A stretch of 64,000 nt of DNA from Dyadobacter pollutisoli (GTDB lineage Bacteria; Bacteroidota; Bacteroidia; Cytophagales; Spirosomataceae), in the NCBI RefSeq assembly GCF_026625565.1, contig NZ_CP112998.1:932501-996500 (forward strand). Reading direction: 5' to 3'. The notes under the pieces were generated by a model. That model was given only the letters and a program-made list of their open reading frames with translations. It was not told the DNA's origin and did no database searches. The position numbers and the translations under genes are program-made. Of the stretch, positions 37,701-44,781 are shown one piece after another. The first letter of the stretch is position 1. Each line of letters opens with the position of its first letter.

Positions 37701-39337
37701 CAGCCGCGGTGCTTGCTGCCAACTCGGTACCCGGCCTGACGCAGGATATGCAGTTTGCTACCTTATCGCTTCTTGATAATGGTGAAGATGTGGTATCCTT
37801 TGGTTCGGGAAGCAAAACGTTCAGGTATTTCAATATCATCGATGTACGTCCGACGAGCATTGAAACAGGCTCCGACTATTTTGCATTCGACGCTGGTATG
37901 TCAAGCGGGATCCCGAATGCGCCACAGGATGTTTCGATGCGCTTTATTTATTCCAAACCGCAAGGCGGCCCGGTGAAATTGACCACCAAAGTTCCAGGTG
38001 GCTACAAGTTGCAAACCAAGGGTTATCAGACTTTGGAAGCAGGCCAATACATCGCCCCGGATAAGAGCCAGACTACCGCTATTTTCTTCGCCGATGGTGT
38101 GATGGCAATCAAAGGAAAAGTGGAGGAACCAGGCAAGCTGCGGCTGGATAATGTGCTTCTGGTCCACAACAACAATGAAACCCACATTACCCACGGGCGC
38201 AATCTGGACCTGACCGACGCGTCGGTTTTGGGAAAATGGAAAACAAGCCTTGCAGACCTGACCGACCCGGCCAAAGACGAAACGGACTATCATCAGAGCG
38301 GCGATTTCAAACGGATAAGTGTGGGCCTTGGGGGCAATTCGAGCCTTAGCAAAGTGTACACGCATCAGGCTGTAAGCAACAAGCAATGGGAGCTGCTTAA
38401 ATTCTCGGGAATACCGCAGGGTTTTACCAAAATGCTGGATGAAGACGAGAAAAACCGGTTATCATTCACTGCGTACGGAGAGATCAAAGCGGAAGGGCAA
38501 AAAATAAAACTCGACGGTATTGATACGGGTATGGGCGGGCTGAGCCTGGTATATGATCATGAGAACAAGCGGCTCACCGGCTCTATGCAGCTCTCGAACA
38601 TTCCCGTTCCTCCTACCATGACATTTGTGAACGGAATGGCCCAGGTCAGGCTGGATGCAAACGGATTCTATGTGGTGGCTTCGGGTGAATTGCAGGATGT
38701 TCCGCTGATCGTGCCAGTCACGATGCGCGCCGGGTTAATGCTGGGCGTATACAACAGTCCCGATCTTGGGGACGCAAAGCATGTACTTTTCGCAAACAGT
38801 CACCGCAACGAGCTTCCCTGCTCATTCACAAGCGGTTTCAAAGGGATCTACGCGACGGGTGAAATTCCGGTTCCAGTCATCAGCAGCTTCAAATATGAAC
38901 TGTCGGTACCCGGCGTAGGCGGCTACAAGGTGGGAATGGATGCTTATGTGGACGGCTATGTGTTTGGCAATTACGACAATGGCGCATTTGCCGTGGGCGG
39001 TGGCCTGGGTGTCGGGGCGCATGCTTATGCATACGGAAGTGTCCTGTCGCTGAGCGCAGGCGGCGAAATACATGTGAATGGCGGTGTTGATTCCCAGCTG
39101 AGCGTCAATCCGGGAGACAAAAGTGTTTCTGTGACCATGGACTCTCGCCTGAGCGCCGGATTCTCGGTGACTTTGACCGAAGATCTGACAGGTCTGGCCA
39201 CAGGTACATCGGCGGATTTCTGCCTGAAACTGGCCGGTACGGCCAAATACAAATTTGGAAACAGTCCCGAGTTCGCCATTACACCTGATTGCAGTTTTTC
39301 AAAATGTACCAGCGGCTGTTTGACAGCCGGACAATAA
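31739..39337 (+). CDS. Giant secreted multidomain surface protein, 2,532 residues
   Basis: ATG 31739 is chosen because it precedes a signal peptide (hydrophobic residues 16-33, ending LSLAQ); the frame runs back to 31694. Residues about 35-300 hold the segment NVLPPYSPYIQDYPGAA and an FN3-like part (PQTQLFTWTAPVG), a pattern I associate with Bacteroidota proteins labelled TANFOR; that label is tentative. Carboxypeptidase-regulatory-like or Ig-like sandwiches follow near 455, 1190, 1440 and 1530 (for example GVADAYVRLFGKKTKGFEFG). Long beta-rich regions continue to a glycine-rich end (AVGGGLGVGAHAYAYG) and a cysteine cluster (CSFSKCTSGC). No T9SS sorting domain is seen. It overlaps the upstream barrel gene and precedes two FN3-type secreted proteins, which suggests one surface structure. 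Confidence 0.8.
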   Translation: MESHFKRLGIFMGRRVSLGILLSLCLAFHLSLAQNQVRVTTNVLPPYSPYIQDYPGAANRVQVFISNQSGKAMSVRLIGKLEGDNGVVIRTAMNYRPLRPLELRPTDANRLITRAELEGLFDLGQIEVEGMNKDLLYRGLPLPEGNYQLCVQAFDNATTRPLSGEFPMGCSGLIPIRIIEPPILISPQADEEIGIKAPQTQLFTWTAPVGILPNQVEYSIRIVELPETNTDPNVFIDAVVLPRSGVEMSNLKTTTFLYGPQHPPLQKGKRYAWRVQAKPVRERLNLMNDGKSPVQSFTYGSRMPIGMEMDYITITKPAGKRNATVEVGSNNPFEVRWKLDEEFEKTLRKTFEAQPKKSLLEQFADLSYRVQIKAAEKGEDGKVVLDRLVRGELLSLQKTELPATMPLGKNYQVQVELMGVSDLKRKRAQIGESPLISKPKSFQLIENDKGNESDSLTIRGILAYRFPGESGAPHPLPNTKVVLMKVFENKYRGVVAYGKSDGAGKYTIKILKTTLHGATDSTVFTRCMVDPVSPFIQPFAEAGYYQTTHDNTFQIASSEQVGYDVNGITWLATGYTLEVTAKQSYQNWPGAPDVKLEGKHLVLFRKPGIAKEYDKHRLPFEGMETHSKGPAAQSAQANIKTGPQSINSGNGQIGKDVTALADIISGSASPKTAEQTLRMKVLDQLQSKGYQLIGIAPLKVKQDGYGATFDNLVYAGISYDSYQIYCPDCELKPDDADPVIFMKPTEKLPMSPARIEKYTYNIQTTEAPTMTFTGKLTYKFADAGKDGAQVKALGKTQVHLQVVYRNASAEKSTFSSDNGSYNEFIDFHQDFNQTLDTKITAVDGSFKFSVKMTKAMQLGILPATAATGSGEFKKASAVFIRGIRVIVDNPYYASPTETFGLLPSEQMKPQGSYDFGPVTAVAKSYTLVTQIKSDTTGISLVNKQKADIKSDLFGIKVSVLRAVKIALNATGPNRRPPADEGLGAKSTVKIKNQSFTVIATQETNVNGIAKFPRMVMANGEADAYFIATQSSLDGLNNYNLVTLKRITVSEDWGSVYSSSATQEEKERSEHAGKTKYGTEQINCKTVWDLWYRPNANYSTTYSYLAQYSDEQHEAMKDEKQSPQYKWESHLIGCQKADSYWLGDKLHDTKTNDVVLLTSKSNAQSAAEFADQYKTFDSDVVKRYLAPGDPVVNVRVVDASNPTLGIKNAVVTLTYVRNEAFMGIPTTITRYTGQDGWILSPFQLTPGNNAKVRIQADGYMYFNPMSQKAYGDRVINIGEVLLGQNSYYDRVLMEPNTVITGRAVDIDAVEASGTTGSINLYPTSPDQPSKIATVDKNAVSDKVSSKPVHVQTSTALFSHDPSMEAYAQADNGNMVKTKFKEGSWKFTLDAPSTASVLKIFPVNISYFGEERNIKTQLPKPVQGKNNLLSINAGDIDIYERDHRITFKLLDEVSGKGVADAYVRLFGKKTKGFEFGASKADGLVEARFKNVSIENLYVEIASPGYVTRTVSIKNQESKQAVVETVRLKPARTVKGIVVLKSALGVETPLKGAAVFVNGGRNASVKYSTVSGSDGRFSLDVPQTFDGTSIDIETIFDPKDSGSPSYAGATFVGAASSQSIPQHNGQSLKLTVTTFDKFKIASIWGFPVRIEKIDPKTMQVTGEVDLSDTGLGPFAIMDKNVRVRFRDIVFKANPQNPSEGIPASETVVLDAGILDNLLYHTSPDINFNKAKYNIKLIPAEGPYGKLKIEKTPGVSTGRIIAKAQVIDNSFNFSANLLYYEKGQFFLYDPDAAGRSSDKPLVTAFDAAKSNIKWTNFGISQENGAPMKLKLLNFDATSNLAGSRLIGDEIHLSPVMSCIVKDANPAELKVSIGDLVLKNNTVDAKTGETPLTFPLAGKWNVEIRDWKLDYKKGGFYSKSGVVKTGKADVPIKEFNLRSDFYSLIVEPQDNFELAGVANLKLTGKAYFGFDPQTGSDMKGHWSVVVVPDGNSPAAVLAANSVPGLTQDMQFATLSLLDNGEDVVSFGSGSKTFRYFNIIDVRPTSIETGSDYFAFDAGMSSGIPNAPQDVSMRFIYSKPQGGPVKLTTKVPGGYKLQTKGYQTLEAGQYIAPDKSQTTAIFFADGVMAIKGKVEEPGKLRLDNVLLVHNNNETHITHGRNLDLTDASVLGKWKTSLADLTDPAKDETDYHQSGDFKRISVGLGGNSSLSKVYTHQAVSNKQWELLKFSGIPQGFTKMLDEDEKNRLSFTAYGEIKAEGQKIKLDGIDTGMGGLSLVYDHENKRLTGSMQLSNIPVPPTMTFVNGMAQVRLDANGFYVVASGELQDVPLIVPVTMRAGLMLGVYNSPDLGDAKHVLFANSHRNELPCSFTSGFKGIYATGEIPVPVISSFKYELSVPGVGGYKVGMDAYVDGYVFGNYDNGAFAVGGGLGVGAHAYAYGSVLSLSAGGEIHVNGGVDSQLSVNPGDKSVSVTMDSRLSAGFSVTLTEDLTGLATGTSADFCLKLAGTAKYKFGNSPEFAITPDCSFSKCTSGCLTAGQ

Positions 39338-39348
39338 TCAAAGCCGAT

Positions 39349-41346
39349 ATGAAAAATCTATTATATAAAGCGCTGATCCTGATTTGCTTCTGTTCTGCGA
39401 CATTGCTGGCACAAAAGCCCTCGACGGTCGCGGGCCCGAACGGTGTTTTCATCCAGATCGATAAGCTGCTACACGGTCCGCAGTACGTAGTCGAGCGGCT
39501 CGAAACGGGTAAAACGACTGCAAGGCCCGACTGGCAGCCGGTATGTACCACAGACAAAGGGCCTACCAGCGCTGCTGATCTCATAGCGCGCTTGACGTTG
39601 CTGGCCGGAAAAAATCCATTGTACGAAATTCCCAACGATTCACTCACGACGGCGCTATACACACGCTACCGCAGTGCCGCTCATGTAGACTCACTGGGCG
39701 CATACGGTGAAAACCCGCAGTATCTGGAAGCATTGGGTCTGGGATTTCTGGACATCATGGTCACCCAGGGGCATCGGTATGACTACCGGGTCCGGGCGCT
39801 GGGCTTGCGCGAGGGAGTTTACCAAAACCCCGGCACGGTTTCCGTTCCCGGTTCTAAACTCGCTACAAGCATTCTGGCAGTAGGACACCATGCTGACGGC
39901 CGCGTTGTTCATATCAAGTACCATCTCAAAAAGCCGAACCCCTACATTGCTGGCGCGCGCGTGCTCCGGGCTACTTTTGGTCAGACCGGTTTTGCTGAAT
40001 GCGGGGCTGAATGGGGTTTCAGAAAAGGAGAAAAGGATTCGCTCTTCCTGGTTGTCACCGATCGGAATGTGCGCCAGAAAATGCTTTATTCATATGTGGT
40101 CAGCCTCCGGGACTTCCTGGGTAACGAGAGCAGTGCTTCCGATACTATCACCATTGCCAATCTTCGTCCGCAGGATCAAACCCCTATTATTTATCAGATC
40201 AACACCCGCTCATTGGAAGAAGAAAATGCCATCGCCGTGAGCTGGAAGCTGTCGACCACCAAAGATCTGCGCGCTGTTGAAATCTGGCGGAGCGAAAATT
40301 TTGATATGGGTTTCAAAAAGATCGGCACCGCCGCACCGGCCGATACAGCTTATGTGGACCATTTGGTAGAACCCGTGCGGGGCTATTACTACCAGCTCAG
40401 GCTGAACGGAACTTATTCAACATCACCCGAGTCGGTCAAAGTTTCGGGAATGCTCAAAGCCAACCGCCCGGGGCTGGTTGCCCCCACCCATTTCGAGTTG
40501 AAAGACTCGAAAGACTCCCTCAACTTCCGCTGGCAAGCTGCTGACTTCGATACGCACGGCTACTATATCTATTTTGCTGCCAGCCAAACGGATTCGCTGC
40601 AGCGCTACTCCGATATGATTCCGGCGGGTAAGGAATTGAAATATCAGGTATCGGTCAAAAAACTCGCCTTGGGTGTCGGTTACCGGTGGGCCGTTGTGCC
40701 GGTCAACACGAGCTACCATGTAGGCCCGGCCAGCAAGGTACTTTATTCAGAACCCAGGTTTCCCCAGCGACTTGCCACGCCTATCAATCCCGAAATAGTA
40801 CCATTGGACGGCTATGCATTGTTGGTTTGGGAAAATATGAAGCCCATTGATCCTTACGTTCTGGGGTATATTATTGAAAGAAAGGCCGGTAGTGAACAGG
40901 TATTCAAAGAGCTATACCGGCAGAAAGAAGAGGACAATGCACGAAATAATTACGCGGACAGCACCGTAAAACAAGGTGTCCGCTACCGCTACCGCCTCAG
41001 CGCGTACGGTTTGAATGACAAACGAAGCGGGATGAGTACCGAATTCGAATACTACAAACCGCTCGATGCGGTGCTGCCGGTGCATGCATTGAGCGTAACG
41101 CTGACAAGTAAAGGTGTGCTGGTAAGCTGGGATGCCCCTTTGAAGAAACCCGAAAAATTCCTGGTATACCGCTACACCGAAAAAACTGAAAAACCCCGGC
41201 TGATCAGCTCGCTGATGGGCACACAAAACGCATTCATCGACAGGGATGCCGCGCCGGGAGTCGGTTACTATTACAGCATAGTGGCCGTTGAAGCCGACAG
41301 CCGTGAAAGTACCGCAACCGACCCGGTAAAAGTTGATTGGAAATAA
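39349..41346 (+). CDS. Secreted protein with FN3-like domains
   Basis: A 665-residue protein beginning at ATG 39349 with a signal peptide (LLYKALILICFCSATLLAQ). A possibly operon-specific N-terminal part of about 170 residues (HGPQYVVERLETGKTTARP) is followed by about four FN3-like sandwiches, recognisable by the W in IAVSWKLS, LNFRWQAAD, ALLVWENMK and VLVSWDAPL and the paired tyrosines in YYYQLRLNG and YRYRLSAYG. It has no T9SS sorting domain. It begins 11 bp after the giant gene and ends 28 bp before the next FN3 gene. A structural or adhesive role is inferred from architecture alone. Confidence 0.75.
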   Translation: MKNLLYKALILICFCSATLLAQKPSTVAGPNGVFIQIDKLLHGPQYVVERLETGKTTARPDWQPVCTTDKGPTSAADLIARLTLLAGKNPLYEIPNDSLTTALYTRYRSAAHVDSLGAYGENPQYLEALGLGFLDIMVTQGHRYDYRVRALGLREGVYQNPGTVSVPGSKLATSILAVGHHADGRVVHIKYHLKKPNPYIAGARVLRATFGQTGFAECGAEWGFRKGEKDSLFLVVTDRNVRQKMLYSYVVSLRDFLGNESSASDTITIANLRPQDQTPIIYQINTRSLEEENAIAVSWKLSTTKDLRAVEIWRSENFDMGFKKIGTAAPADTAYVDHLVEPVRGYYYQLRLNGTYSTSPESVKVSGMLKANRPGLVAPTHFELKDSKDSLNFRWQAADFDTHGYYIYFAASQTDSLQRYSDMIPAGKELKYQVSVKKLALGVGYRWAVVPVNTSYHVGPASKVLYSEPRFPQRLATPINPEIVPLDGYALLVWENMKPIDPYVLGYIIERKAGSEQVFKELYRQKEEDNARNNYADSTVKQGVRYRYRLSAYGLNDKRSGMSTEFEYYKPLDAVLPVHALSVTLTSKGVLVSWDAPLKKPEKFLVYRYTEKTEKPRLISSLMGTQNAFIDRDAAPGVGYYYSIVAVEADSRESTATDPVKVDWK

Positions 41347-41374
41347 ATTTAGCGACATTCTGGCTTCCTAGACA

Positions 41375-43669
41375 ATGAAAAATAAAATATCACATCCACT
41401 CATTTTCTCGCTCGTTTTCTGTCTGGCCGGCCTGTGCAGCAATACCGGCCGAGCCCAGGCCCAGCTGAGAGCAACCGTCGTATCGTATCAGCAAGTGAAC
41501 CTGTCCTGGGACCGGCTCCCTGGCATACCCGAAGTGTATGTGGTCGAGCGAAAAGAAGACGGTCCCGGTCAAAACTTTGTCGCCATCAGCAGTACTTTGC
41601 CAGGCAGCACATTTGCTTATCAGGACAAAACCGTGCAGGAAAACAGGACATACATTTACAGGGTCATTGCCAGCTGCGACAAGTCCTGCGGTGGCACATT
41701 GAACGAGGTGAAAGTAACTACGCCCCTGGCCCCGCCTGCCAATCCCAGCAATCTGGATGTGTTTTTCATCTCAGGCCGTGGACTAACTGTGACATGGCAG
41801 GGAAACAACAGCGATGGCACCAGCTTTCTCTTGGAGCGTTCTGAAAACGGTGGTGGCTTTGGCCTTATTGCAAATGTCCCATACGCCCGGGTGCTGAGCT
41901 ATCTGGATAGAAGTACGACTCCCGGCAACCGGTACTGTTACCGGGTGAAAGCCCGTAACACAGGCGGAGAATCCGGGTATTCCAATGAGGGGTGCGTCTC
42001 GCTGGCCCAACCAAAACCTGCTGCCCCGAGCGGACTTTCTGCATCGGTCGGTAATGCACGTCAGGTCAACCTGGCCTGGACGGATAATGCCGGAAACGAA
42101 ACGGGGTTTGATATTGAAAGATCACAAGACGGAACTGGTTTTACCAAAATAGGACAGGCCGGTGCTAATGCTGCTTCATTTCAGGACAATGAGGTTAGTC
42201 CAAAAACAAAATACTGGTATCGTCTCGTGGCCAAAAATGAAGGCGGATTTTCGGAATATTCCAATATAGCCGACGTTACCACGCCTGATGTGACCCCTGA
42301 CGCACCCCGGAACCTGAACGCCACGCCCGTTTCCAATACGCAGATCAACCTCAGTTGGAGTGACATCTCCGGGCCATTCGGCAACGAAACAGCTTATGAA
42401 CTGGAAAGATCCACGGACGGGAATGCTTTTAATAAAATCGCCGACCTGCCAGCCGACGTAACTTCTTACCAAAACACGGGCCTTGCGACATTGACCCGCT
42501 ATTGGTACCGTTTGAAGGCCAAAAATGCATTGGGTTACTCTGCTTATTCCAACGTGGCCGACGCTACTACTTTTGACCTGCCACCCACGGCGCCTTCTAC
42601 GCTTGCTGCCAGGACCATTTCCAGCAGCCAGATCGATCTGAGCTGGAAGGATAATTCTGCCAACGAGACTTCATTTGAAATCGAAAGATCTGTGAATGGT
42701 ACTACGTTTGAAAAAATTGGCGAAACAGGCGCCAACGGCATCAGCTTCCAAAGTACGGGCTTATCGCCGGCCACCCGCTACTGGTTCAGGGTCAGGGCAA
42801 AAAACAGTGTGAACCCTTCGGCCTATACCAATGTTGCCGACGCTACTACAAAGGACATCGCTCCCAATAGGCCGCGCTCGCTGACAGCTATGGTCGTTTC
42901 CTACCAGCAGATCAGCCTTGCCTGGGCGGATGTATCGGGCAATGAGACTGGTTTTGAGATCGAAATTTCAACGGATGGTACCAATTTCTCAAAACTTGGA
43001 ACTACGGCGGCCAATGTGGACAAATTTGAAAGTAAGGGCCTGAAACAACTCACCACCTACTATTACCGCGTGCGTGCCACGAATGCGATCGGCAACTCGG
43101 CTTACTCGGAGATTGCCAATGCGACCACGCCCAAAGCGCCGATTCCTGATAAGCCCATAGTCCTGAGCGCGACACCGGTGGATTTTGACCTTATTGTACT
43201 CAAATGGGCTGCATTATCGTCCAATGCAACAACGGTGATCATTGAACGTTCCCGGAAACCTGATGCGGATTTTGCTCAGGTCGGTAGCCAGCCAGCCACT
43301 ACTACACAGTTCCCGGATCGGGAGATTCTGGATGTCTACGATTACTATTACCGCATCAAAGCAGCCAACAGCGCCGGTGCTTCTCCTTACAGCGAGGTGG
43401 TGAAGGTACCTGCGGGTGCCATCATTACCGCTGTCGAACCTGCCTGGCAGCAAGGCCTGATCTATGTACACGATAAAATCCTTCACATCGCACTCAACCG
43501 CTCTCTTTCGGGCCGGTTGGTATTGTTCAACACCCGGGGCATTGCTGTGAAAACAATGCCTTTATCGCAAAATATGGTCGTAGACCTGAGCCTGCTTCCA
43601 GCGGGAGTCTACATTGCCGTCTTGGATGGCGAAAAAACATTGGTCAAACAAAAAGTACTGCTTTATTAA
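41375..43669 (+). CDS. Seven-FN3 protein with T9SS type A sorting domain
   Basis: A 764-residue protein with a signal peptide (residues 8-28, ending GRAQAQ). Seven fibronectin type III repeats of about 92 residues cover residues 28-685. Each has the pattern (I/V)xLxWxDxSGNETGFEIERS, then YWYRLxAKNxxGxSxYS and a linker ATT. The last 75 residues (from SGRLVLFNTRGIAVK to SLLPAGVYIAVLDGEKTLVK) form a T9SS type A sorting domain, so this member is exported by type IX secretion and probably anchored on the surface. It could be the secreted partner or anchor of the giant protein. Confidence 0.88.
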   Translation: MKNKISHPLIFSLVFCLAGLCSNTGRAQAQLRATVVSYQQVNLSWDRLPGIPEVYVVERKEDGPGQNFVAISSTLPGSTFAYQDKTVQENRTYIYRVIASCDKSCGGTLNEVKVTTPLAPPANPSNLDVFFISGRGLTVTWQGNNSDGTSFLLERSENGGGFGLIANVPYARVLSYLDRSTTPGNRYCYRVKARNTGGESGYSNEGCVSLAQPKPAAPSGLSASVGNARQVNLAWTDNAGNETGFDIERSQDGTGFTKIGQAGANAASFQDNEVSPKTKYWYRLVAKNEGGFSEYSNIADVTTPDVTPDAPRNLNATPVSNTQINLSWSDISGPFGNETAYELERSTDGNAFNKIADLPADVTSYQNTGLATLTRYWYRLKAKNALGYSAYSNVADATTFDLPPTAPSTLAARTISSSQIDLSWKDNSANETSFEIERSVNGTTFEKIGETGANGISFQSTGLSPATRYWFRVRAKNSVNPSAYTNVADATTKDIAPNRPRSLTAMVVSYQQISLAWADVSGNETGFEIEISTDGTNFSKLGTTAANVDKFESKGLKQLTTYYYRVRATNAIGNSAYSEIANATTPKAPIPDKPIVLSATPVDFDLIVLKWAALSSNATTVIIERSRKPDADFAQVGSQPATTTQFPDREILDVYDYYYRIKAANSAGASPYSEVVKVPAGAIITAVEPAWQQGLIYVHDKILHIALNRSLSGRLVLFNTRGIAVKTMPLSQNMVVDLSLLPAGVYIAVLDGEKTLVKQKVLLY

Positions 43670-43677
43670 TTTTCTAA

Positions 43678-44112
43678 ATGATGAAAAAGAACCTGTTTCT
43701 GATTGCATTACTGCTAGTCGCTGCGTGTCAGCCCAAAAAAGTGGAACCTGCCGACATCGGACTGGTTTGGAAAGCCAAGTCTGTAAAAGAAAATGGCATG
43801 CTGGTATATACGGAGGCAAACCCGGGTAGCGCCAAGCCAGGTTATTCCCGATTTCGCCTGGATCTGACCAGCCAGGAACAGGTTCGTTTTTCAGACATTG
43901 ATGGTCGCATATTGTCCGGTCAATGGTCACTTTCCACCGATAATAACCGGCTCATTCTCCAAAACTTATCGCCTCCGCCGAGCGAGTCGGCTGGTAACAT
44001 CGAGTTTTACATTACCGAAAGGCCGGCCCGTGACAGGCTGCTATTGAAACGGACCAATGAAAGCAGAAAAACGGGGAACACCATCAACGAATACGAACTG
44101 GTGCCGGAGTGA
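43678..44112 (+). CDS. Small lipoprotein, lipocalin-like
   Basis: A 144-residue lipoprotein (lipobox LLLVAACQPK, residues 11-20) following the FN3 gene by 8 bp. The body is beta-rich and resembles small Bacteroidota lipocalin-like lipoproteins: VWKAKSVKENGMLVYTE at the start, FRLDLTSQEQVRFSD, then GQWSLSTDNNRLIL, a pattern in which a W after G introduces the reference strand. It closes the five-gene operon and could be an assembly or periplasmic accessory factor. The fold is probable and the function unknown. Confidence 0.65.
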   Translation: MMKKNLFLIALLLVAACQPKKVEPADIGLVWKAKSVKENGMLVYTEANPGSAKPGYSRFRLDLTSQEQVRFSDIDGRILSGQWSLSTDNNRLILQNLSPPPSESAGNIEFYITERPARDRLLLKRTNESRKTGNTINEYELVPE

Positions 44113-44137
44113 GCATGAGCACTAAGAGGCATTTAAA

Positions 44138-44190
44138 CATATAAAAGGGAAGATATCTGTATGAAATACAAATCTCTTCCCTTTTATATG
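44138..44190. terminator. Strong bidirectional terminator
   Basis: CATATAAAAGGGAAGA (44138-44153) is perfectly complementary to TCTTCCCTTTTATATG (44175-44190): a 16-bp stem with a 21-nt loop. Each arm ends in an A/T tract, so it can stop transcription from both sides. It lies between the convergent surface operon and the minus-strand lipoprotein gene. Confidence 0.8.
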
Positions 44191-44208
44191 TACCGAATCT
44201 GACTGGCG

Positions 44209-44694
44209 TCAAAAACTGATACTGGCGCTTTGGATACTCGCAGTTTTGCTGGCCCCACCGGTTTGTTTCAATTTGAGTGCAGACAAGGTAATTTTTTTAC
44301 CTGAAACCGTGATCTTGAAATCCCCGTCCGGGTCATAAGTGTTGCCATCGATGCCAATATTGGCTGCTCCCGAAGCAATGTTCATTTCGTATTCTGCTGC
44401 TTTAAATGTGCCTCCTTTTTCTGCCTCGGCTTTGCTGTGGAATGTGATCTGGATAAACTTGTAGGGGCTGTCCTGTTCGCATAGGATTGAATAATTGCCA
44501 TTGGAAAAAGTCTGTACAGAACTTTTCCCCTTGTATTCCACGCCGTCTATTTTAAAGGTGCCCGATGCTTCGGTATTCCCGCTATCGGGAGTTACTTCGC
44601 TTTTTCCGCAAGAAGTAATAGCACAAAAAAGTAATAATGCGCCAGCCAGTGCAGTGTTGCGGAAGATTGTTGTGATCGATTTTTTCATTGTCAT
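44209..44694 (-). CDS. Small lipoprotein of unknown function
   Basis: A 161-residue lipoprotein starting at MTMKKSITTIF (an alternative ATG lies two codons on at 44688; the frame runs back to 44778). The lipobox is LLFCAITSCGKS. The mature part is beta-rich with phrases such as GTFKIDGVEYKGKSSVQTF and GDFKITVSGKKITLSALKLK, a pattern seen in many small Bacteroidota lipoproteins with a DUF6252-like or lipocalin-like sandwich; I cannot assign a family firmly. It stands alone on the minus strand between a terminator and the kinase gene. Confidence 0.65.
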   Translation of the reverse strand: MTMKKSITTIFRNTALAGALLLFCAITSCGKSEVTPDSGNTEASGTFKIDGVEYKGKSSVQTFSNGNYSILCEQDSPYKFIQITFHSKAEAEKGGTFKAAEYEMNIASGAANIGIDGNTYDPDGDFKITVSGKKITLSALKLKQTGGASKTASIQSASISF

Positions 44695-44781
44695 CGCGTT
44701 TTTTGATTTACCCAAAAATAAAATGACAATGCGCCGCTCATCAGAAGTTATCGATAAACGGCATGCTGAAATCGTCAAACG

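Noticed and set aside
39279..39662. Long antisense open frames under the surface operon and elsewhere
   Set aside because: They follow the codon periodicity of the real genes on the other strand and encode no recognisable domain.
41900..43400. A tandem DNA repeat array
   Set aside because: The repetition is at protein level (FN3 domains of about 92 residues) and the DNA copies have diverged; it is explained by the coding sequence.
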